Below the pieces are notes generated by a model that did no database searches, was not told the origin of the DNA, and was given only the letters and a program-made list of their open reading frames with translations. Shown piece after piece: positions 30,062-40,877 of a DNA stretch of 64,000 nucleotides. Where the stretch lies: positions 1 to 64,000 of the forward strand of contig NZ_FNJL01000022.1 in assembly GCF_900104515.1 (NCBI RefSeq), read 5' to 3'. Positions within the stretch are counted from its first letter, which is position 1, and every line of letters starts with the position of its first letter. The position numbers were made by a program, and so were the translations under genes. The DNA is from Paracidovorax cattleyae. Its GTDB lineage: Bacteria > Pseudomonadota > Gammaproteobacteria > Burkholderiales > Burkholderiaceae_C.

Positions 30062-30426
30062 TGGAAATCGTTCTGGCCGTCGCGATCGGCGTGCTCGCGG
30101 GCTCGGGCGTGTGGCTGGTGCTGCGCCCCCGGACCTTTCAGGTCATCATGGGACTGGCCCTGCTGTCCTATGCGGTGAACCTGTTCATCTTCAGCATGGG
30201 CCGCCTCGGCCTGGCCGTGGGCAAGGAACCGGTGCTGGCCAGCGGCGTGCCGCAGGATCTGCTGCACTACGCCGACCCCATGCCGCAGGCGCTGGTGCTG
30301 ACGGCGATCGTGATCGGATTCGCCATGACGGCGCTCTTCCTGGTGGTGCTGCTCGCCTCGCGCGGCATGTCCGGCACCGACCACGTGGACGGAACGCAGT
30401 CGCGCGACGTGCAGGAGATGCCATGA
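30061..30426 (+). CDS. mrpC: Mrp antiporter subunit C
   Basis: This 121-residue protein has three membrane spans and is similar to NuoK. FQVIMGLALLSYAVNLFIF and DPMPQALVLTAIVIGFAMTA are subunit C hallmarks. The ATG shares one base with the stop of the A-B fusion gene. Confidence 0.93.
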   Translation: MEIVLAVAIGVLAGSGVWLVLRPRTFQVIMGLALLSYAVNLFIFSMGRLGLAVGKEPVLASGVPQDLLHYADPMPQALVLTAIVIGFAMTALFLVVLLASRGMSGTDHVDGTQSRDVQEMP

Positions 30427-30466
30427 CAGGCACGCGCACGAACCGCCCGCGCACCGGAGGACGTCC

Positions 30467-32287
30467 ATGAACGCGGCCGTCCAGCAACAGTTCGCGCAGT
30501 GGATGTCGGCGGTGATGCCGCACCTGATGCTCGCGCCCATCATGCTGCCGCTCCTGACCGCGGCGCTCATGCTGCTGCTGCGGGAGGAGCGCCAGCGGCT
30601 CAAGCTGGGCATGAACCTGCTGTCCACGCTGGCCGGCCTGGGCATTTCGCTCGCGCTGCTGTTCTGGACGCACCTGGGGGGCAAGCCGGCCACGCTGGGG
30701 GTGTACCTGCCCGGGAACTGGCCGGCGCCCTTCGGCATCGTGCTGGCGCTGGACCGGCTCTCCGCCCTGATGCTGGTGCTCACCAGCTTCGTCGCGCTGT
30801 GCTCCATCGTCTTCGCCGCGGCGCGCTGGCACCGGGCGGGCGTGCACTTCCACCCGCTGTTCCAGTTCCAGCTCATGGGGCTGGCCGGGGCCTTCCTCAC
30901 GGCGGACCTGTTCAACCTGTTCGTGTTCTTCGAGATCATGCTGGCCGCCTCGTACGGGCTGCTGCTGCACGGATCGGGCCGCACGCGCGTGCAGGCGGGC
31001 CTGCACTACATCGCCATCAACCTGGCGGCGTCCTCGCTGTTCCTGATCGGCGTGTCGATGCTTTACGGCATCACCGGCACGCTGAACATGGCGGACCTCG
31101 CGCAGACCATTCCCCACGTGGCGGATGCCGACCGGGGCCTGCTGCACGCCGCCGCGGGCATTCTCGCGACCGCCTTCCTCATCAAGGCGGCGGTGTGGCC
31201 CCTGAACTTCTGGCTGGCACCCGCCTACAGCGCCGCCAGCGCGCCTGCAGGGGCCCTGTTCGCGCTCATGACGAAAGTGGGGGTCTATACCATCCTGCGC
31301 CTGTGGACGCTGATGTTCGGCACGGAGGCCGGCGCATCGGCGCTGTTCGGCAGCCTGTGGCTCATCGGCGGCGGCCTCGTCACCATGGCGTTCGGCGCGA
31401 TCGGCATGCTGGGATCGCAGCGCATCGGCGTGCTGGCCGGCTATGCCGCAATCCTGTCCTCGGGCACGCTGCTGGCGGCAGCGGGCTTCGGGCAGAACCT
31501 GCTGACGGCGGGCCTGCTGTTCTACCTGCCGAGCTCCACGCTGGCCATCAGTGCCCTCTTCCTGCTGACCGACCTGATCGACCGGTGGCGCAACGACGGC
31601 GCCACGCTTGCTCCGCACGAGCTGGATGACGATGCCCCGTTCCTCACGCCCGAGCTGGTGCCTGCCGGGCGCATGAACCTCGACGAGCAGGAGATGGTGC
31701 TGGTCGGGCGGGTGATCCCCGCGGCCGCGGCGATGCTGGGGCTGGCCTTCCTGCTGTGCACGCTGGTGATTTCCGGTCTGCCGCCGCTCTCGGGCTTCGT
31801 CGGGAAGTTCGCGATGCTGACGGCGCTGCTCAACCCGCTGGGGCTGCATGCATCGGGCGGCGTGCGCACCGGCACCGTGGGCTGGCTGCTGTTCGCGATG
31901 CTGATCGGCACGGGGCTGATGGCACTGCTGTCGCTCACGCGCACCGGGATGCGCCACTTCTGGACCACGCACGACCGGCCCGCGCCCCAATTGCGCGTGC
32001 TGGAAGGCATTCCGATCGCGATGCTGCTCGCCGCCTGCGTCGGCCTGACACTGCAGGCCGGGCGCGTCATGGACTTCACAGTGGCCACGGCGAACGCGCT
32101 GCATGCGCCGGGCGGCTACATCGACGCCGTGATGTCGGCCCGCCCGAAGCCGGGACCGGCCACGCCCGAACGCGCCGGAGCAGGCGCTGCGGTGCGCAGG
32201 CCGCAGCCGCAGTCCTCCCCGGCGGCAGACCCTGCGGCGGTCGATGTCGCTGCGCGGCAGGCAGCCGCCACGAAGGCCGTGCCATGA
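30467..32287 (+). CDS. mrpD: Mrp antiporter subunit D
   Basis: This 606-residue protein is of the NuoM/NuoN type and has about 14 spans. Conserved parts are DLFNLFVFFEIMLAASYGLLL, the LIKAAVWPLNFWLAPAYS helix carrying the key Lys, and SGLPPLSGFVGKFAM. The C-terminal 60 residues after the last span are Ala/Pro-rich and longer than in most relatives. The stop overlaps the mrpE start (ATGA). The gene follows mrpC after 40 bp. Confidence 0.95.
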   Translation: MNAAVQQQFAQWMSAVMPHLMLAPIMLPLLTAALMLLLREERQRLKLGMNLLSTLAGLGISLALLFWTHLGGKPATLGVYLPGNWPAPFGIVLALDRLSALMLVLTSFVALCSIVFAAARWHRAGVHFHPLFQFQLMGLAGAFLTADLFNLFVFFEIMLAASYGLLLHGSGRTRVQAGLHYIAINLAASSLFLIGVSMLYGITGTLNMADLAQTIPHVADADRGLLHAAAGILATAFLIKAAVWPLNFWLAPAYSAASAPAGALFALMTKVGVYTILRLWTLMFGTEAGASALFGSLWLIGGGLVTMAFGAIGMLGSQRIGVLAGYAAILSSGTLLAAAGFGQNLLTAGLLFYLPSSTLAISALFLLTDLIDRWRNDGATLAPHELDDDAPFLTPELVPAGRMNLDEQEMVLVGRVIPAAAAMLGLAFLLCTLVISGLPPLSGFVGKFAMLTALLNPLGLHASGGVRTGTVGWLLFAMLIGTGLMALLSLTRTGMRHFWTTHDRPAPQLRVLEGIPIAMLLAACVGLTLQAGRVMDFTVATANALHAPGGYIDAVMSARPKPGPATPERAGAGAAVRRPQPQSSPAADPAAVDVAARQAAATKAVP

Positions 32288-32778
32288 TGAAGCGCCTGTT
32301 TCCCGCCCCCCTGCTGTCTGTCGCGCTGGCCGGCATGTGGCTGCTGCTGAACCACTCGCTGAGCGCCGGGCAGCTGATCCTCGCGGCCATCGTGGGCGTT
32401 GCGATCCCGCTGCTCACGCGCGGGCTGCGCCCGCTGCCGGTGCGCGTGCGCCGCCCGGGCATGGTCGTGCGGCTGGCGGTATCGGTACTGGTGGATACCA
32501 CCCTGTCCAACCTGAACGTGGTGCGCTTCCTGGCCTTTCCCTCGCAGCGCAGGCACCCGCCGGGGTTCGTGCAGATCCCGCTGGACCTGCGCGATGCCAA
32601 CGGCCTCGCGGTGCTGGCGGTGATCGTCTGCATCACGCCGGGCACCTCGTGGGCGGAGCTGTCGCTGGACCGCTCCGTGCTGATGCTGCACGTGCTGGAG
32701 CTCGACAGCCCGCAAGCCGTGATCGACCACGTCAAGCAGCGCTACGAGCGCCCCCTGATGGAGATCTTCGAATCATGA
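32284..32778 (+). CDS. mrpE: Mrp antiporter subunit E
   Basis: This 164-residue protein has two N-terminal spans and the MnhE signature ITPGTSWAELSLDRSVLMLHVLE. It begins at ATG 32284 inside the mrpD stop, and a second in-frame ATG follows directly. It ends in an ATGA overlap with mrpF. Confidence 0.93.
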   Translation: MMKRLFPAPLLSVALAGMWLLLNHSLSAGQLILAAIVGVAIPLLTRGLRPLPVRVRRPGMVVRLAVSVLVDTTLSNLNVVRFLAFPSQRRHPPGFVQIPLDLRDANGLAVLAVIVCITPGTSWAELSLDRSVLMLHVLELDSPQAVIDHVKQRYERPLMEIFES

Positions 32779-33059
32779 CCACCAGTCCCGTGCTGTCCTG
32801 GGCCCTGCCCATCGCGCTGGCCATGCTCGCGCTGGCCATCGTTTTAGCGCTGGTGCGTATCCTGAAAGGGCCTTCGGCCCAGGACCGCGTGCTGGCGCTG
32901 GACTGCATGTACCAGAGCGGCATGCTGGCCATGCTGGTGCTGGGCATCTACTACGGCAGCACCAACTACTTCGAGGCGGCGTTGCTCATCGCGCTGCTGG
33001 GGTTCGCGAGTTCCACCGCGATGGCGAAGTTCCTGCTGCGCGGCGAGGTGATCGAATGA
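32775..33059 (+). CDS. mrpF: Mrp antiporter subunit F
   Basis: This 94-residue protein has three spans and RILKGPSAQDRVLALD, the loop typical of MnhF. The start and stop both overlap neighbouring genes by four bases. Confidence 0.93.
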   Translation: MTTSPVLSWALPIALAMLALAIVLALVRILKGPSAQDRVLALDCMYQSGMLAMLVLGIYYGSTNYFEAALLIALLGFASSTAMAKFLLRGEVIE

Positions 33060-33430
33060 CGGCCACCCTGCCCCTGTGGGCCGAGATCGCCGTGGCCGTG
33101 CTGGTCGTGGCGGGCGCGGCCATCGCGATGCTGGGCTCGCTGGGCCTGCTGCGGCTCAAGACGTATTTCGAGCGCGTGCATGCGCCTTCCATCATCGCCA
33201 CCATGGGCTGCTGGTGCATCATGCATGGCACGCTGCTGTATTTCTCGGTCGCGGGCCACGGGCTGGCACTGCACCCGCTGCTCATCGCCCTGTTCGTCGC
33301 GGTGACGGTGCCGGTCACCAACATCTTCCTCATGCGCGCCGCCCTGTTCCGTGCGCGGCGCGCGGGCCGGGACGTGCCGCCCAGCCTCAGCCGCCGGACG
33401 GACGCCACCGCCTTCCAGCGCGATTCCTGA
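33056..33430 (+). CDS. mrpG: Mrp antiporter subunit G
   Basis: This 124-residue protein has three spans and GSLGLLRLKTYFERVHAPS, the MnhG signature. It is the last gene of the antiporter operon, overlaps mrpF by four bases and is convergent with the hydantoinase gene 55 bp away. Confidence 0.93.
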   Translation: MTATLPLWAEIAVAVLVVAGAAIAMLGSLGLLRLKTYFERVHAPSIIATMGCWCIMHGTLLYFSVAGHGLALHPLLIALFVAVTVPVTNIFLMRAALFRARRAGRDVPPSLSRRTDATAFQRDS

Positions 33431-33485
33431 CGGCCACGGGCGGCGGGCGGCGGCCCCGTGCAGGGCCCGCACGCCCCGGCAGCGA

Positions 33486-36400
33486 TCAGCCCGCGCCGCC
33501 GAATCCACCCCCGCCGGGTGTGTGGATCTCGAACACGTCGCCCGCCTGCATTTCTGCCTGGCCGATATGGTCCAGTACTTCCACGCTTCCGTCCGCCCGC
33601 ACGACCCGGTGCACGCCAGGCTGGCCGGCCGCGCCGCCGGCCATGCCGAAGGCCCCGGACCGCCGGCCGTTGGAAAGGATGCTTGCCGTCATCGGCTCCA
33701 GGAAGCGGATGCGGCGCACCCCACCGTCACCGCCGCGCCAGCGTCCGGCGCCGCCCGAGCCGGGCCGCAGCGCAAAGCTCTCCAGCCGCACGGGAAAGCG
33801 GAATTCCAGCACTTCCGGATCAGTGAGGCGCGAATTGGTCATGTGGGTCTGCACCACGCTGGTTCCGTGGAAGCCGCCCGCCAGCGCCCCCGCGCCATCG
33901 AAGAGCCCGCCCGCGCCGCTGCCGCCGGCGACGGTCTCGTAGTACTGGAACCGCTCGTTGCCGAAGGTGAAGTTGTTCATGGTGCACTGGCTGCCCGCCG
34001 ATACCCCCAGGGCACCGAGCAGCGCGTTGGTGATGCAGGTGGAGGTCTCCACGTTGCCGGCCACCACCGAGGCCGGGGGCAGCGGGTTCAGCATGGAGCC
34101 CTGGGGAATGACGACCTGCAGCGGCTCGAGGCAGCCCGCGTTCAGGGGAATGTCGTCGTCCACCAGGCAGCGGAAGACGTAGAGGACCGCGGCCATGCAT
34201 ACCGCGGTGGGCGCGTTGAAGTTGTTCGGCTGCTGCGGCGAGGTACCGGTGAAGTCGATCACCGCGCTGCGCTGCGCGGCATCGATGCGCACCGCGACCT
34301 GGATGCGCGCGCCGTTGTCCAGGGGCAGCATGTAAGTGCCCTCGGGAACGCGCGCGGCCAGCCGCGCGATGGCCCGGCGCACCGACTCCTCCGCGTTGTC
34401 CTGCACATGGCCCATGTAGGCCTGCACGACGGGCAGGCCGAACTGCGCGACCATCCTGCGCAGTTCCTGCGCGCCCTTCTCGTTGGCGGCGATCTGCGCC
34501 TTCAGGTCGGCGAGGTTCTGCTGCGGGTTGCGGGCCGGGTACTCGCCGCCGGACAGCAGGGCGAACATCTCCGCCTCGCGCAGCACGCCGTCCTCCACCA
34601 GCTTGACGTTGTCGATCTGCACGCCCTCTTCCTCGATGCGCGTGGAAAAGGGTGGCATCGAACCCGGCGTGGCACCGCCCACGTCCGCATGGTGGCCCCG
34701 GCTGCCCACGTAGAAGGAGGGCCGGCCGGGCTCCGCCTCCGCCCCCTCCTCCAGGTACACGGGCGTGATCACGGTGATGTCCGGCAGGTGCGTTCCGCCA
34801 TGGTAGGGGTCGTTGAGCACGTACACGTCCCCGGGCCGCATGCGGCCGGCGTTGCGCGCGATCACCGTGCGGATGCTCTCGCCCATGCTGCCCAGGTGCA
34901 CGGGCATGTGGGGCGCGTTGGCGATGAGATGGCCTTCCGCATCGAACAGCGCGCAGGAGAAGTCCAGCCGCTCCTTGATATTGACCGAATGGGCGGTATT
35001 CTGCAGCTGCAGCCCCATCTGCTCGGCGATGTTCATGAACAGGTTGTTGAAGACCTCCAGCAGCACCGGGTCCACCGTGGTACCTGCCGCGTGGCGCAAC
35101 GCGCGGCGGACCTTGCGCTCCAGCACCAGATGGTCCTGCGCGGTGAGGCGGGCCTCCCAGCCGGGCTCCACGACGGTCGTGGAGGTGCGCTCCGCGATGA
35201 TGGCGGGGCCCTGCAGCACGTCGCCCGGACGCATGTCGTCGCGAACGACCAGCGCCGCATCGTGCCAGCGCGCGCTGCCATCCGCCCCCTCGGTATAGAC
35301 GCGCACCGTGCTCCGGCGCGGCACCTCGCGCGGCGGATGGAGCGGATGCAGGCTCTCGGCCGGCGCTTCGCCCGGCGCGATGGCCTCCACCGACACGGCC
35401 TCCACCACCATCGCCCGGCCCGCCATGAGGAAGGCGAAACGCTGCCGGTAGGCGGCCTCGAACGCGGCCCGGACTTCTGCCGGCGTGCCGAAGGGGACGG
35501 CCAGCGCGGTGTCCGATCCGGCATAGCGCACGTGCACCCTGCGCAGCACCGAGGCCTCGCCCGCCTGCACGCCCAGCCCCTGGGCGTGCAGTTCCTCCTG
35601 CGCACGGGCGGCCAGCAACGCCAGGGCATCTTCCACCGCCGGCCACTCCTGAGGGTCCAGCGGCACTTCCAGCGCCTGCTCGCGAATCACGCTCTGGTCC
35701 GCCAGGCCCATGCCGTAGGCCGACAGCACGCCGGCCAGCGGATGCACGAAGACGCGCTGCATGCCCAGCGCATCGGCCACCAGGCACGCATGCTGCCCGC
35801 CCGCCCCGCCGAAACACTGCAGCGTGTACGCGGTGATGTCGTAGCCGCGCGCGACCGAGATCTTCTTGATGGCGTTGGCCATCTGCTGCACGGCGATCCG
35901 GATGAACCCGTGCGCCACGTCCTCGGGCGGGCGGCCCGTGCGGGTGGCCCACCCGCCGAAACGCTCGCGCACCACGTCCGCATCGAGCGCGGCATCGCCG
36001 GACGGGCCGAACACCTGGGGAAAGTGCGCGGGCTGGATCTTGCCCACCATCACGTTGGCATCGGTCACGGCCAGGGGCCCGCCGCGCCGGTAGCATGCCG
36101 GGCCCGGATGCGCGCCAGCGCTCTCGGGGCCCACGCGGAAGCGCGCGCCGTCGTAGTCCAGCAGGGAGCCGCCGCCCGAGGCCACGGTATGGATGCCCAT
36201 CATGGGTGCGCGCATGCGCACGCCGGCCACCTGCGTCTCGAACTCGCGCTCGAACTCTCCCGCGAAATGGCTCACGTCGGTGGAGGTGCCCCCCATGTCG
36301 AACCCGATCACCCGGTCGAAGCCTGCCGCCACGGCCGTTCGGGCCATGCCCACGATGCCGCCTGCGGGGCCCGAGAGGATCGCGTCCTTGCCCTGGAAGC

Positions 36401-37148
36401 GCCGCGCATCCGCCAGCCCGCCGGACGATTGCATGAAGTAAAGGGGCACGCCCGGCATCTCGGCCGCGACCTGCTCCACGTAGCGCCGCAGGATGGGCGA
36501 AAGGTAGGCGTCCACCACGGTGGTGTCGCCGCGGCTGACGAACTTCATCAACGGGCTGGTGCCATGCGAGGTGCTCACCTGCGTGAAGCCCGCCTCGCGC
36601 GCGAGCCGTGCCGCCACGGCTTCGTGCGCGGTGAAGCGCCATCCGTGCATGAACACGATGGCCACGCTGCGCAGCCCCGCGTCGTACGCCGCCCAAAGGC
36701 GCTCGCGCAGGTGCGCCTCGTCCAGCGGCTGTTCGACCTCGCCATGCGCACCCACGCGCTCCTGGGCCTCGATGACGCGGCTGTAGAGCAGCTCGGGCAA
36801 CACGATGTGCCGGTCGAACAGGCGCGGCCGGTGCTGGTAGGCGATGCGCAACGCATCGCGGAAGCCCCGCGTGGTCACCAGCAGCGTGGGCTCGCCCTTG
36901 CGCTCCAGCAGGGCGTTGGTGGCCACCGTGGTGCCCATCTTCACGCATTCCACGCGGTCGGGCGTGACCGGCGCGCCGGGCGGCAGCCCCAGCAGGTGGC
37001 GGATGCCCGCCACGGCCGCATCGCGGTAATGCTCGGGGTTTTCCGACAGCAGCTTGTGGGTGGCCAGGACGCCGCCGGGCCCGCGCCCGACGATGTCCGT
37101 GAAAGTGCCTCCGCGGTCCACCCAGAATTGCCAGCTGTTTCCTGCCAT
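33486..37148 (-). CDS. Hydantoinase B/5-oxoprolinase-type fused protein
   Basis: This 1220-residue protein joins HyuA and HyuB halves as in 5-oxoprolinase. Residues 1 to about 685 form the HyuA (actin-like ATPase) part: [33 protein letters not shown], the [14 protein letters not shown] phosphate loop and [14 protein letters not shown]. From about 690 the HyuB part follows: [29 protein letters not shown] and [14 protein letters not shown]-dependent opening of 5-oxoproline or a hydantoin-like ring is the likely reaction. The start MAGNSWQF at 37148 follows GAGGAG. It is divergent from the M14 peptidase gene. Confidence 0.92.
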   Translation of the reverse strand: MAGNSWQFWVDRGGTFTDIVGRGPGGVLATHKLLSENPEHYRDAAVAGIRHLLGLPPGAPVTPDRVECVKMGTTVATNALLERKGEPTLLVTTRGFRDALRIAYQHRPRLFDRHIVLPELLYSRVIEAQERVGAHGEVEQPLDEAHLRERLWAAYDAGLRSVAIVFMHGWRFTAHEAVAARLAREAGFTQVSTSHGTSPLMKFVSRGDTTVVDAYLSPILRRYVEQVAAEMPGVPLYFMQSSGGLADARRFQGKDAILSGPAGGIVGMARTAVAAGFDRVIGFDMGGTSTDVSHFAGEFEREFETQVAGVRMRAPMMGIHTVASGGGSLLDYDGARFRVGPESAGAHPGPACYRRGGPLAVTDANVMVGKIQPAHFPQVFGPSGDAALDADVVRERFGGWATRTGRPPEDVAHGFIRIAVQQMANAIKKISVARGYDITAYTLQCFGGAGGQHACLVADALGMQRVFVHPLAGVLSAYGMGLADQSVIREQALEVPLDPQEWPAVEDALALLAARAQEELHAQGLGVQAGEASVLRRVHVRYAGSDTALAVPFGTPAEVRAAFEAAYRQRFAFLMAGRAMVVEAVSVEAIAPGEAPAESLHPLHPPREVPRRSTVRVYTEGADGSARWHDAALVVRDDMRPGDVLQGPAIIAERTSTTVVEPGWEARLTAQDHLVLERKVRRALRHAAGTTVDPVLLEVFNNLFMNIAEQMGLQLQNTAHSVNIKERLDFSCALFDAEGHLIANAPHMPVHLGSMGESIRTVIARNAGRMRPGDVYVLNDPYHGGTHLPDITVITPVYLEEGAEAEPGRPSFYVGSRGHHADVGGATPGSMPPFSTRIEEEGVQIDNVKLVEDGVLREAEMFALLSGGEYPARNPQQNLADLKAQIAANEKGAQELRRMVAQFGLPVVQAYMGHVQDNAEESVRRAIARLAARVPEGTYMLPLDNGARIQVAVRIDAAQRSAVIDFTGTSPQQPNNFNAPTAVCMAAVLYVFRCLVDDDIPLNAGCLEPLQVVIPQGSMLNPLPPASVVAGNVETSTCITNALLGALGVSAGSQCTMNNFTFGNERFQYYETVAGGSGAGGLFDGAGALAGGFHGTSVVQTHMTNSRLTDPEVLEFRFPVRLESFALRPGSGGAGRWRGGDGGVRRIRFLEPMTASILSNGRRSGAFGMAGGAAGQPGVHRVVRADGSVEVLDHIGQAEMQAGDVFEIHTPGGGGFGGAG

Positions 37149-37262
37149 AGTGCTCCTCGTCCAGATTCCGGCTTTGCGGCGCGTGCATTCACGGCCTCCG
37201 ATTTCCATAATGTAGGTGCCCGCAGGGATCATGCCCGGTCCTGCTCCCGTTTCCATCCCCCC

Positions 37263-39098
37263 ATGCCCCCCATGCATACTGCCGCCCCAGCCGCTTCCCG
37301 AACGCTTCTGCTCGACGCCACCGAGCCTCGCACGCTGGACGAATGGCTCGCGCGATTCAGCGCGCCGGACTGGCAGGGCCGTTTCGTGGAAGGCTGGCTT
37401 TTCGAAGGCCCCGAGGCACGGCGCGCGGCCGAGGAGCGGCTCGCGGCAGCCGGCGTGCACGCACGTCTGCGCAGCGCCTACAAGCCGCTCGCGCACTGGT
37501 TCATCGAAGAGCTCCCGGCCGGCCCCGGCGGGGAGCGCCCGGTGGCCGCCGTGGTGCGCTATCCGGTCCATCCCGGTGCAGGCACGCAGCGCTTTCTGCT
37601 GGAGGCCTACCCGCTGGCCGCGCTGGTTCCAGGCTGCGAAATGTCCTTCGAGGCCGGCAAAAGCGGGCTGCATTACGAGATAACCCTGGCCTTCGCCGGC
37701 GGGGCGACGCAAACGCACCGGGTTTTCGCACCGAACCACCTGCGGCCCGATGTGCTGGGCGTGCCCCAGCTCTGCCCCGCCGGCTGGCTGCGCGCAGGCC
37801 GCTCCGAAGGCGCGGGCGACCTGCTGGACGCGGCCCAGGCCACGGAATTCGAGAACCTGTTCTGGCGCGCGGTGCAGGCCGTGCAATCCCATCCGTGGCC
37901 GCAGCAGGAGCCCTACTTCGAGCGTCTGGACCTGCGCGTGGACCTGCCCGGCTACGAGTGCCCGCTGGACGTGCCCAACGAATGCATCAGCACCTTCGAG
38001 GCGCTGCACGAGGACCTGTACTTCGGGATGCTCGAGCTCTTCCAGCGCCACGCGGGCCGGTCGCCGGGTGATCGCCTGCTGCAGCCGGGGCAGCTCGTGC
38101 CCGACGTCCGGGCGTGCGCCCCCGGAGCACCGCCGCGGGTGCGGGTCGAGGCACGGCCGTTCGACACGGCCGCGCAGGATGCCGCCGCATGGAACGACAC
38201 CGATGCCGGGCAACCGCTGGAATCCCTGGACAAGCCCCCCCCGCCCGACCGCATCGCGCAGGAGCTGGAGCAGTTGGGTGGCGAACCCTTCGGCGCACAC
38301 TCGCGCCAGGGGCGGGGCGTCTGGGGGCGCTACCTGCGCGGCAGCCGCGCGCCCGTGCTCGTGAGCGGGGGCCAGCACGCCAACGAGACATCCGGAGTGG
38401 TCGGCGCGCTGCGGGCGGCCCGGGCGCTGGCGGCACAGCCGGGCGCCCACTTCGCGCTGCTGCCGCTGAAGAATCCCGACGGCTATGCGCTGCACCGGGA
38501 GCTGGGTGCCCACCACCCGAACCACATGCACCATGCCGCGCGCTACACCGCACTGGGCGACGACGTGGAGTACCGCGAGAGCGCGCCCTGGTACGAACGC
38601 GAGGCCCTGGAGCGGGGCCTGGCGCTCTCCGGCGCACGGCTGCACCTCAACCTGCACGGCTATCCGGCACACGAATGGACGCGCCCGCTCACCGGCTACG
38701 TTCCGCGCGGCTTCGACCTGTGGACCATTCCCAAGGGGTTCTTCCTCATCCTGCGCCACCACGCCGGCTGGGAAGCGCGCGGCCGGGCCTTGCTGAAACG
38801 CGTGGTCGCCGAGCTGCTGCAGGTGCCCGGGCTGGCGGAATTCAACGCCCGGCAGATCGCCCTGTACCAGCGCCATGCAGGAACGCTGCCGTTCGAGCTC
38901 ATCGACGGCACTGCCTGCGTCCAGTCGGAAGTGCAGCGCGGTGCCCCCGTCACGCTCATCACGGAGTTTCCCGACGAGACCATCCATGGGGAGGATTTCC
39001 GCTTCGCCCACGCGGTGCAGTGCGCCGCGGTGCTGGCGGCGGAGCGGGCCTGGCAGGACATCATGGCCGACAGGCGGCCTGGCACGGGACATGCATAG
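37263..39098 (+). CDS. M14-family zinc carboxypeptidase-like protein
   Basis: This 611-residue protein has a long N-terminal region (about 1-350) of no recognised fold and a C-terminal M14 peptidase domain. [10 protein letters not shown] gives the zinc ligands His372 and Glu375, NLHG gives His465, and a late [10 protein letters not shown] holds a plausible catalytic Glu. The absence of a signal peptide suggests action in the cytoplasm. The neighbours, a divergent hydantoinase and a downstream TRAP importer, suggest that it trims or deacylates imported amide compounds. ATG 37263 is used; ATG 37272 is possible. The very long frame extending upstream is antisense to the hydantoinase. Confidence 0.8.
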   Translation: MPPMHTAAPAASRTLLLDATEPRTLDEWLARFSAPDWQGRFVEGWLFEGPEARRAAEERLAAAGVHARLRSAYKPLAHWFIEELPAGPGGERPVAAVVRYPVHPGAGTQRFLLEAYPLAALVPGCEMSFEAGKSGLHYEITLAFAGGATQTHRVFAPNHLRPDVLGVPQLCPAGWLRAGRSEGAGDLLDAAQATEFENLFWRAVQAVQSHPWPQQEPYFERLDLRVDLPGYECPLDVPNECISTFEALHEDLYFGMLELFQRHAGRSPGDRLLQPGQLVPDVRACAPGAPPRVRVEARPFDTAAQDAAAWNDTDAGQPLESLDKPPPPDRIAQELEQLGGEPFGAHSRQGRGVWGRYLRGSRAPVLVSGGQHANETSGVVGALRAARALAAQPGAHFALLPLKNPDGYALHRELGAHHPNHMHHAARYTALGDDVEYRESAPWYEREALERGLALSGARLHLNLHGYPAHEWTRPLTGYVPRGFDLWTIPKGFFLILRHHAGWEARGRALLKRVVAELLQVPGLAEFNARQIALYQRHAGTLPFELIDGTACVQSEVQRGAPVTLITEFPDETIHGEDFRFAHAVQCAAVLAAERAWQDIMADRRPGTGHA

Positions 39099-39153
39099 CA
39101 CCAGGGCGATAAGGGGGCATCCGGGTCGCACCCGGGATGCCCTTCCCTGGTGC
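39098..39153. repeat. Nested double hairpin after the M14 peptidase gene
   Basis: Outer arms GCACCAGGG (39098-39106) and CCCTGGTGC (39145-39153) enclose inner arms GGGCATCCGGGT (39115-39126) and its complement at 39130-39141. No T run follows. The structure begins at the last base of the stop codon and precedes the TRAP genes. Confidence 0.55.
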
Positions 39154-39249
39154 CCCGCTTACATTCGATGCGCCCCTGGCGGCCTGCATCGGCGTTCGCG
39201 CGGTGCCGGGCCGTACCCTTCCTGGATGACCTTTCCTTCCGGAGCACCT

Positions 39250-40251
39250 ATGCAGCGCAGAGCCGTTCACCTCCTTGCCCTCGCCCTGGCCGGCGTCCTT
39301 TGCGCGGTGCCCGCCGCCGCGCAGGTCCGCTGGGACCTCGCCGCCGCGTACCCGGCCACCAACTTCCACACCGAGAACCTGATGCAATTCGCCAAGGACG
39401 TGGAAGCCGGAACCGGGGGCAAGCTGCGCATCACGGTGCACGCGAACGCATCGCTCTTCAAGGCCAACGAGATCAAGCGCGCGGTCCAGGGTGGCCAGGC
39501 GCCGGCCGGAGAGATCCTGCTGCCCAACTTCGAGAACGAGAACGCCGTGTTCGGCGCGGACGGCATCCCGTTCCTCGCCACCTCGTATGCCGAATCCCGG
39601 CGCCTGTACGAAGCGCAGAAACCCGTGCTCGAGCGCCTGCTCGGCGCGCAGGGCATGCGCCTGCTCTACACGGTGGCCTGGCCGCCGCAGGGCATCTACA
39701 CCAAGAAGGAAATCGCCTCCGTGGCGGACCTGCGCGGCATCAAGTGGCGCGCATACAGCCCTGCCACGGCAAAAATAGCCGAGCTCATCGGCGCGCAGCC
39801 GGTGACGATCCAGGCCGCGGAACTCTCGCAGGCGATGGCCACCGGCGCGGTGGAATCGATGATGACCTCCGGCTCCACCGGCTACGACAGCAAGCTCTAC
39901 GAGAGCATCAAGTATTTCTACGACACGCAGGCCTGGCTGCCGAAGAACGCCGTCATCGTGTCGCGCAAGGCCTTCGACGCGCTCGACAAGCCCGCGCAGG
40001 ACGCGCTGCTCAAGGCCGCCGCGGAGGCCGAGGCGCGCGGCTGGAAGCTGAGTGCGGACAAGAACGAGTGGTACAAGAAAGCGCTGGCCGACAAGGGCAT
40101 GAAGATCCTGCCGCCGCCGGCCAAGCTCACTGCCGACCTGCGCCAGGTGGGCGACGTGATGCTGGCCGACTGGCTGCGCAAGGCAGGCCCGGACGGCGAA
40201 GCGATCATCGCGGCCTACCGCAAGTCCGCACCGGCCGCCGCGGCGAAGTGA
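39250..40251 (+). CDS. dctP: TRAP transporter substrate-binding protein
   Basis: This 333-residue DctP-type periplasmic protein has a signal peptide (about 1-24, ending AAAQ). It has the features ATNFHTENLMQFAKDVE, SLFKANEIKRAVQGG, KWRAYSPATAKIAELIGAQP, and QAMATGAVESMMTSG with the residue pair that usually holds a carboxylate. It delivers substrate to the DctQ and DctM homologues encoded immediately downstream. The ligand is not readable, but the adjacent M14 peptidase and hydantoinase suggest an amide or amino-acid derivative. Confidence 0.93.
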   Translation: MQRRAVHLLALALAGVLCAVPAAAQVRWDLAAAYPATNFHTENLMQFAKDVEAGTGGKLRITVHANASLFKANEIKRAVQGGQAPAGEILLPNFENENAVFGADGIPFLATSYAESRRLYEAQKPVLERLLGAQGMRLLYTVAWPPQGIYTKKEIASVADLRGIKWRAYSPATAKIAELIGAQPVTIQAAELSQAMATGAVESMMTSGSTGYDSKLYESIKYFYDTQAWLPKNAVIVSRKAFDALDKPAQDALLKAAAEAEARGWKLSADKNEWYKKALADKGMKILPPPAKLTADLRQVGDVMLADWLRKAGPDGEAIIAAYRKSAPAAAAK

Positions 40252-40258
40252 GGCGGCC

Positions 40259-40792
40259 GTGCGTCGCTTCCTCGACCGGCTGTACCTCGCGGCAGGCGCC
40301 CTGGGCGCCGCCTGTGTCGCTCTGATCTGTGCGCTCATGATCGCCCAGAGCATCCTGCGCGAGTCGGGCGTGCGCACCGGCGCGCTGAACGACGTGGTCG
40401 CCTGGCTCTGCGCGGCCGCCGCCTTCTTCGCCATGGCCCATGCCTTCAAGCACGGGGATTTCGTGCGCGTCACCCTGCTGCTGGAAAAGCTGCCGCCACG
40501 CCCGCGCCGCGCTTTCGAGCTGGCAGCGCTCGCCATCGGCACGGTGGCGACGGCTTACCTCGCCTGGTCCGCCTGCCTGTTCACCTACGAGAGCTGGGAA
40601 TTCAACGACGTGGCCCAGGGCCTGCTGCCGCTCCCGATGTGGATTCCACAGCTGAGCTTCGCCATCGGCTCGGTGCTGCTGCTGGTGGCCGTCCTGGACG
40701 AATTCCTCATCGTGCTGCGCGGCGGTACCCCGAGTTTCGTGCGCGCGATCGAGGAGCGCCATGCGCGCGGGGATTTCTCCGCCGACATCTGA
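40259..40792 (+). CDS. dctQ: TRAP transporter small membrane subunit
   Basis: This 177-residue DctQ protein has four predicted spans and begins with GTG seven bases after dctP. The FVRVTLLLEKLPPRPRRAFELA loop fits the family. It pairs with DctM to form the sodium-driven importer. Confidence 0.88.
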   Translation: MRRFLDRLYLAAGALGAACVALICALMIAQSILRESGVRTGALNDVVAWLCAAAAFFAMAHAFKHGDFVRVTLLLEKLPPRPRRAFELAALAIGTVATAYLAWSACLFTYESWEFNDVAQGLLPLPMWIPQLSFAIGSVLLLVAVLDEFLIVLRGGTPSFVRAIEERHARGDFSADI

Positions 40793-40877
40793 GGCACACC
40801 GCCGTCGCTCCTCCCCCCTCCCCGCCACCGTTTCCGAGAATCGAAGCTGCGCCGTGCGCGGCAGAAAGACCAGTGCC

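Noticed and set aside
33820-37188. A second minus-strand frame of 1122 codons over the hydantoinase gene
   Set aside because: Composition is Arg/Gly/Ala/Pro-rich without motifs; the true frame shows all family signatures.
33351-37262. A plus-strand open frame that runs for about 1300 codons into the M14 peptidase frame
   Set aside because: It is antisense to the hydantoinase gene; conserved sequence begins only at the ATG at 37263.
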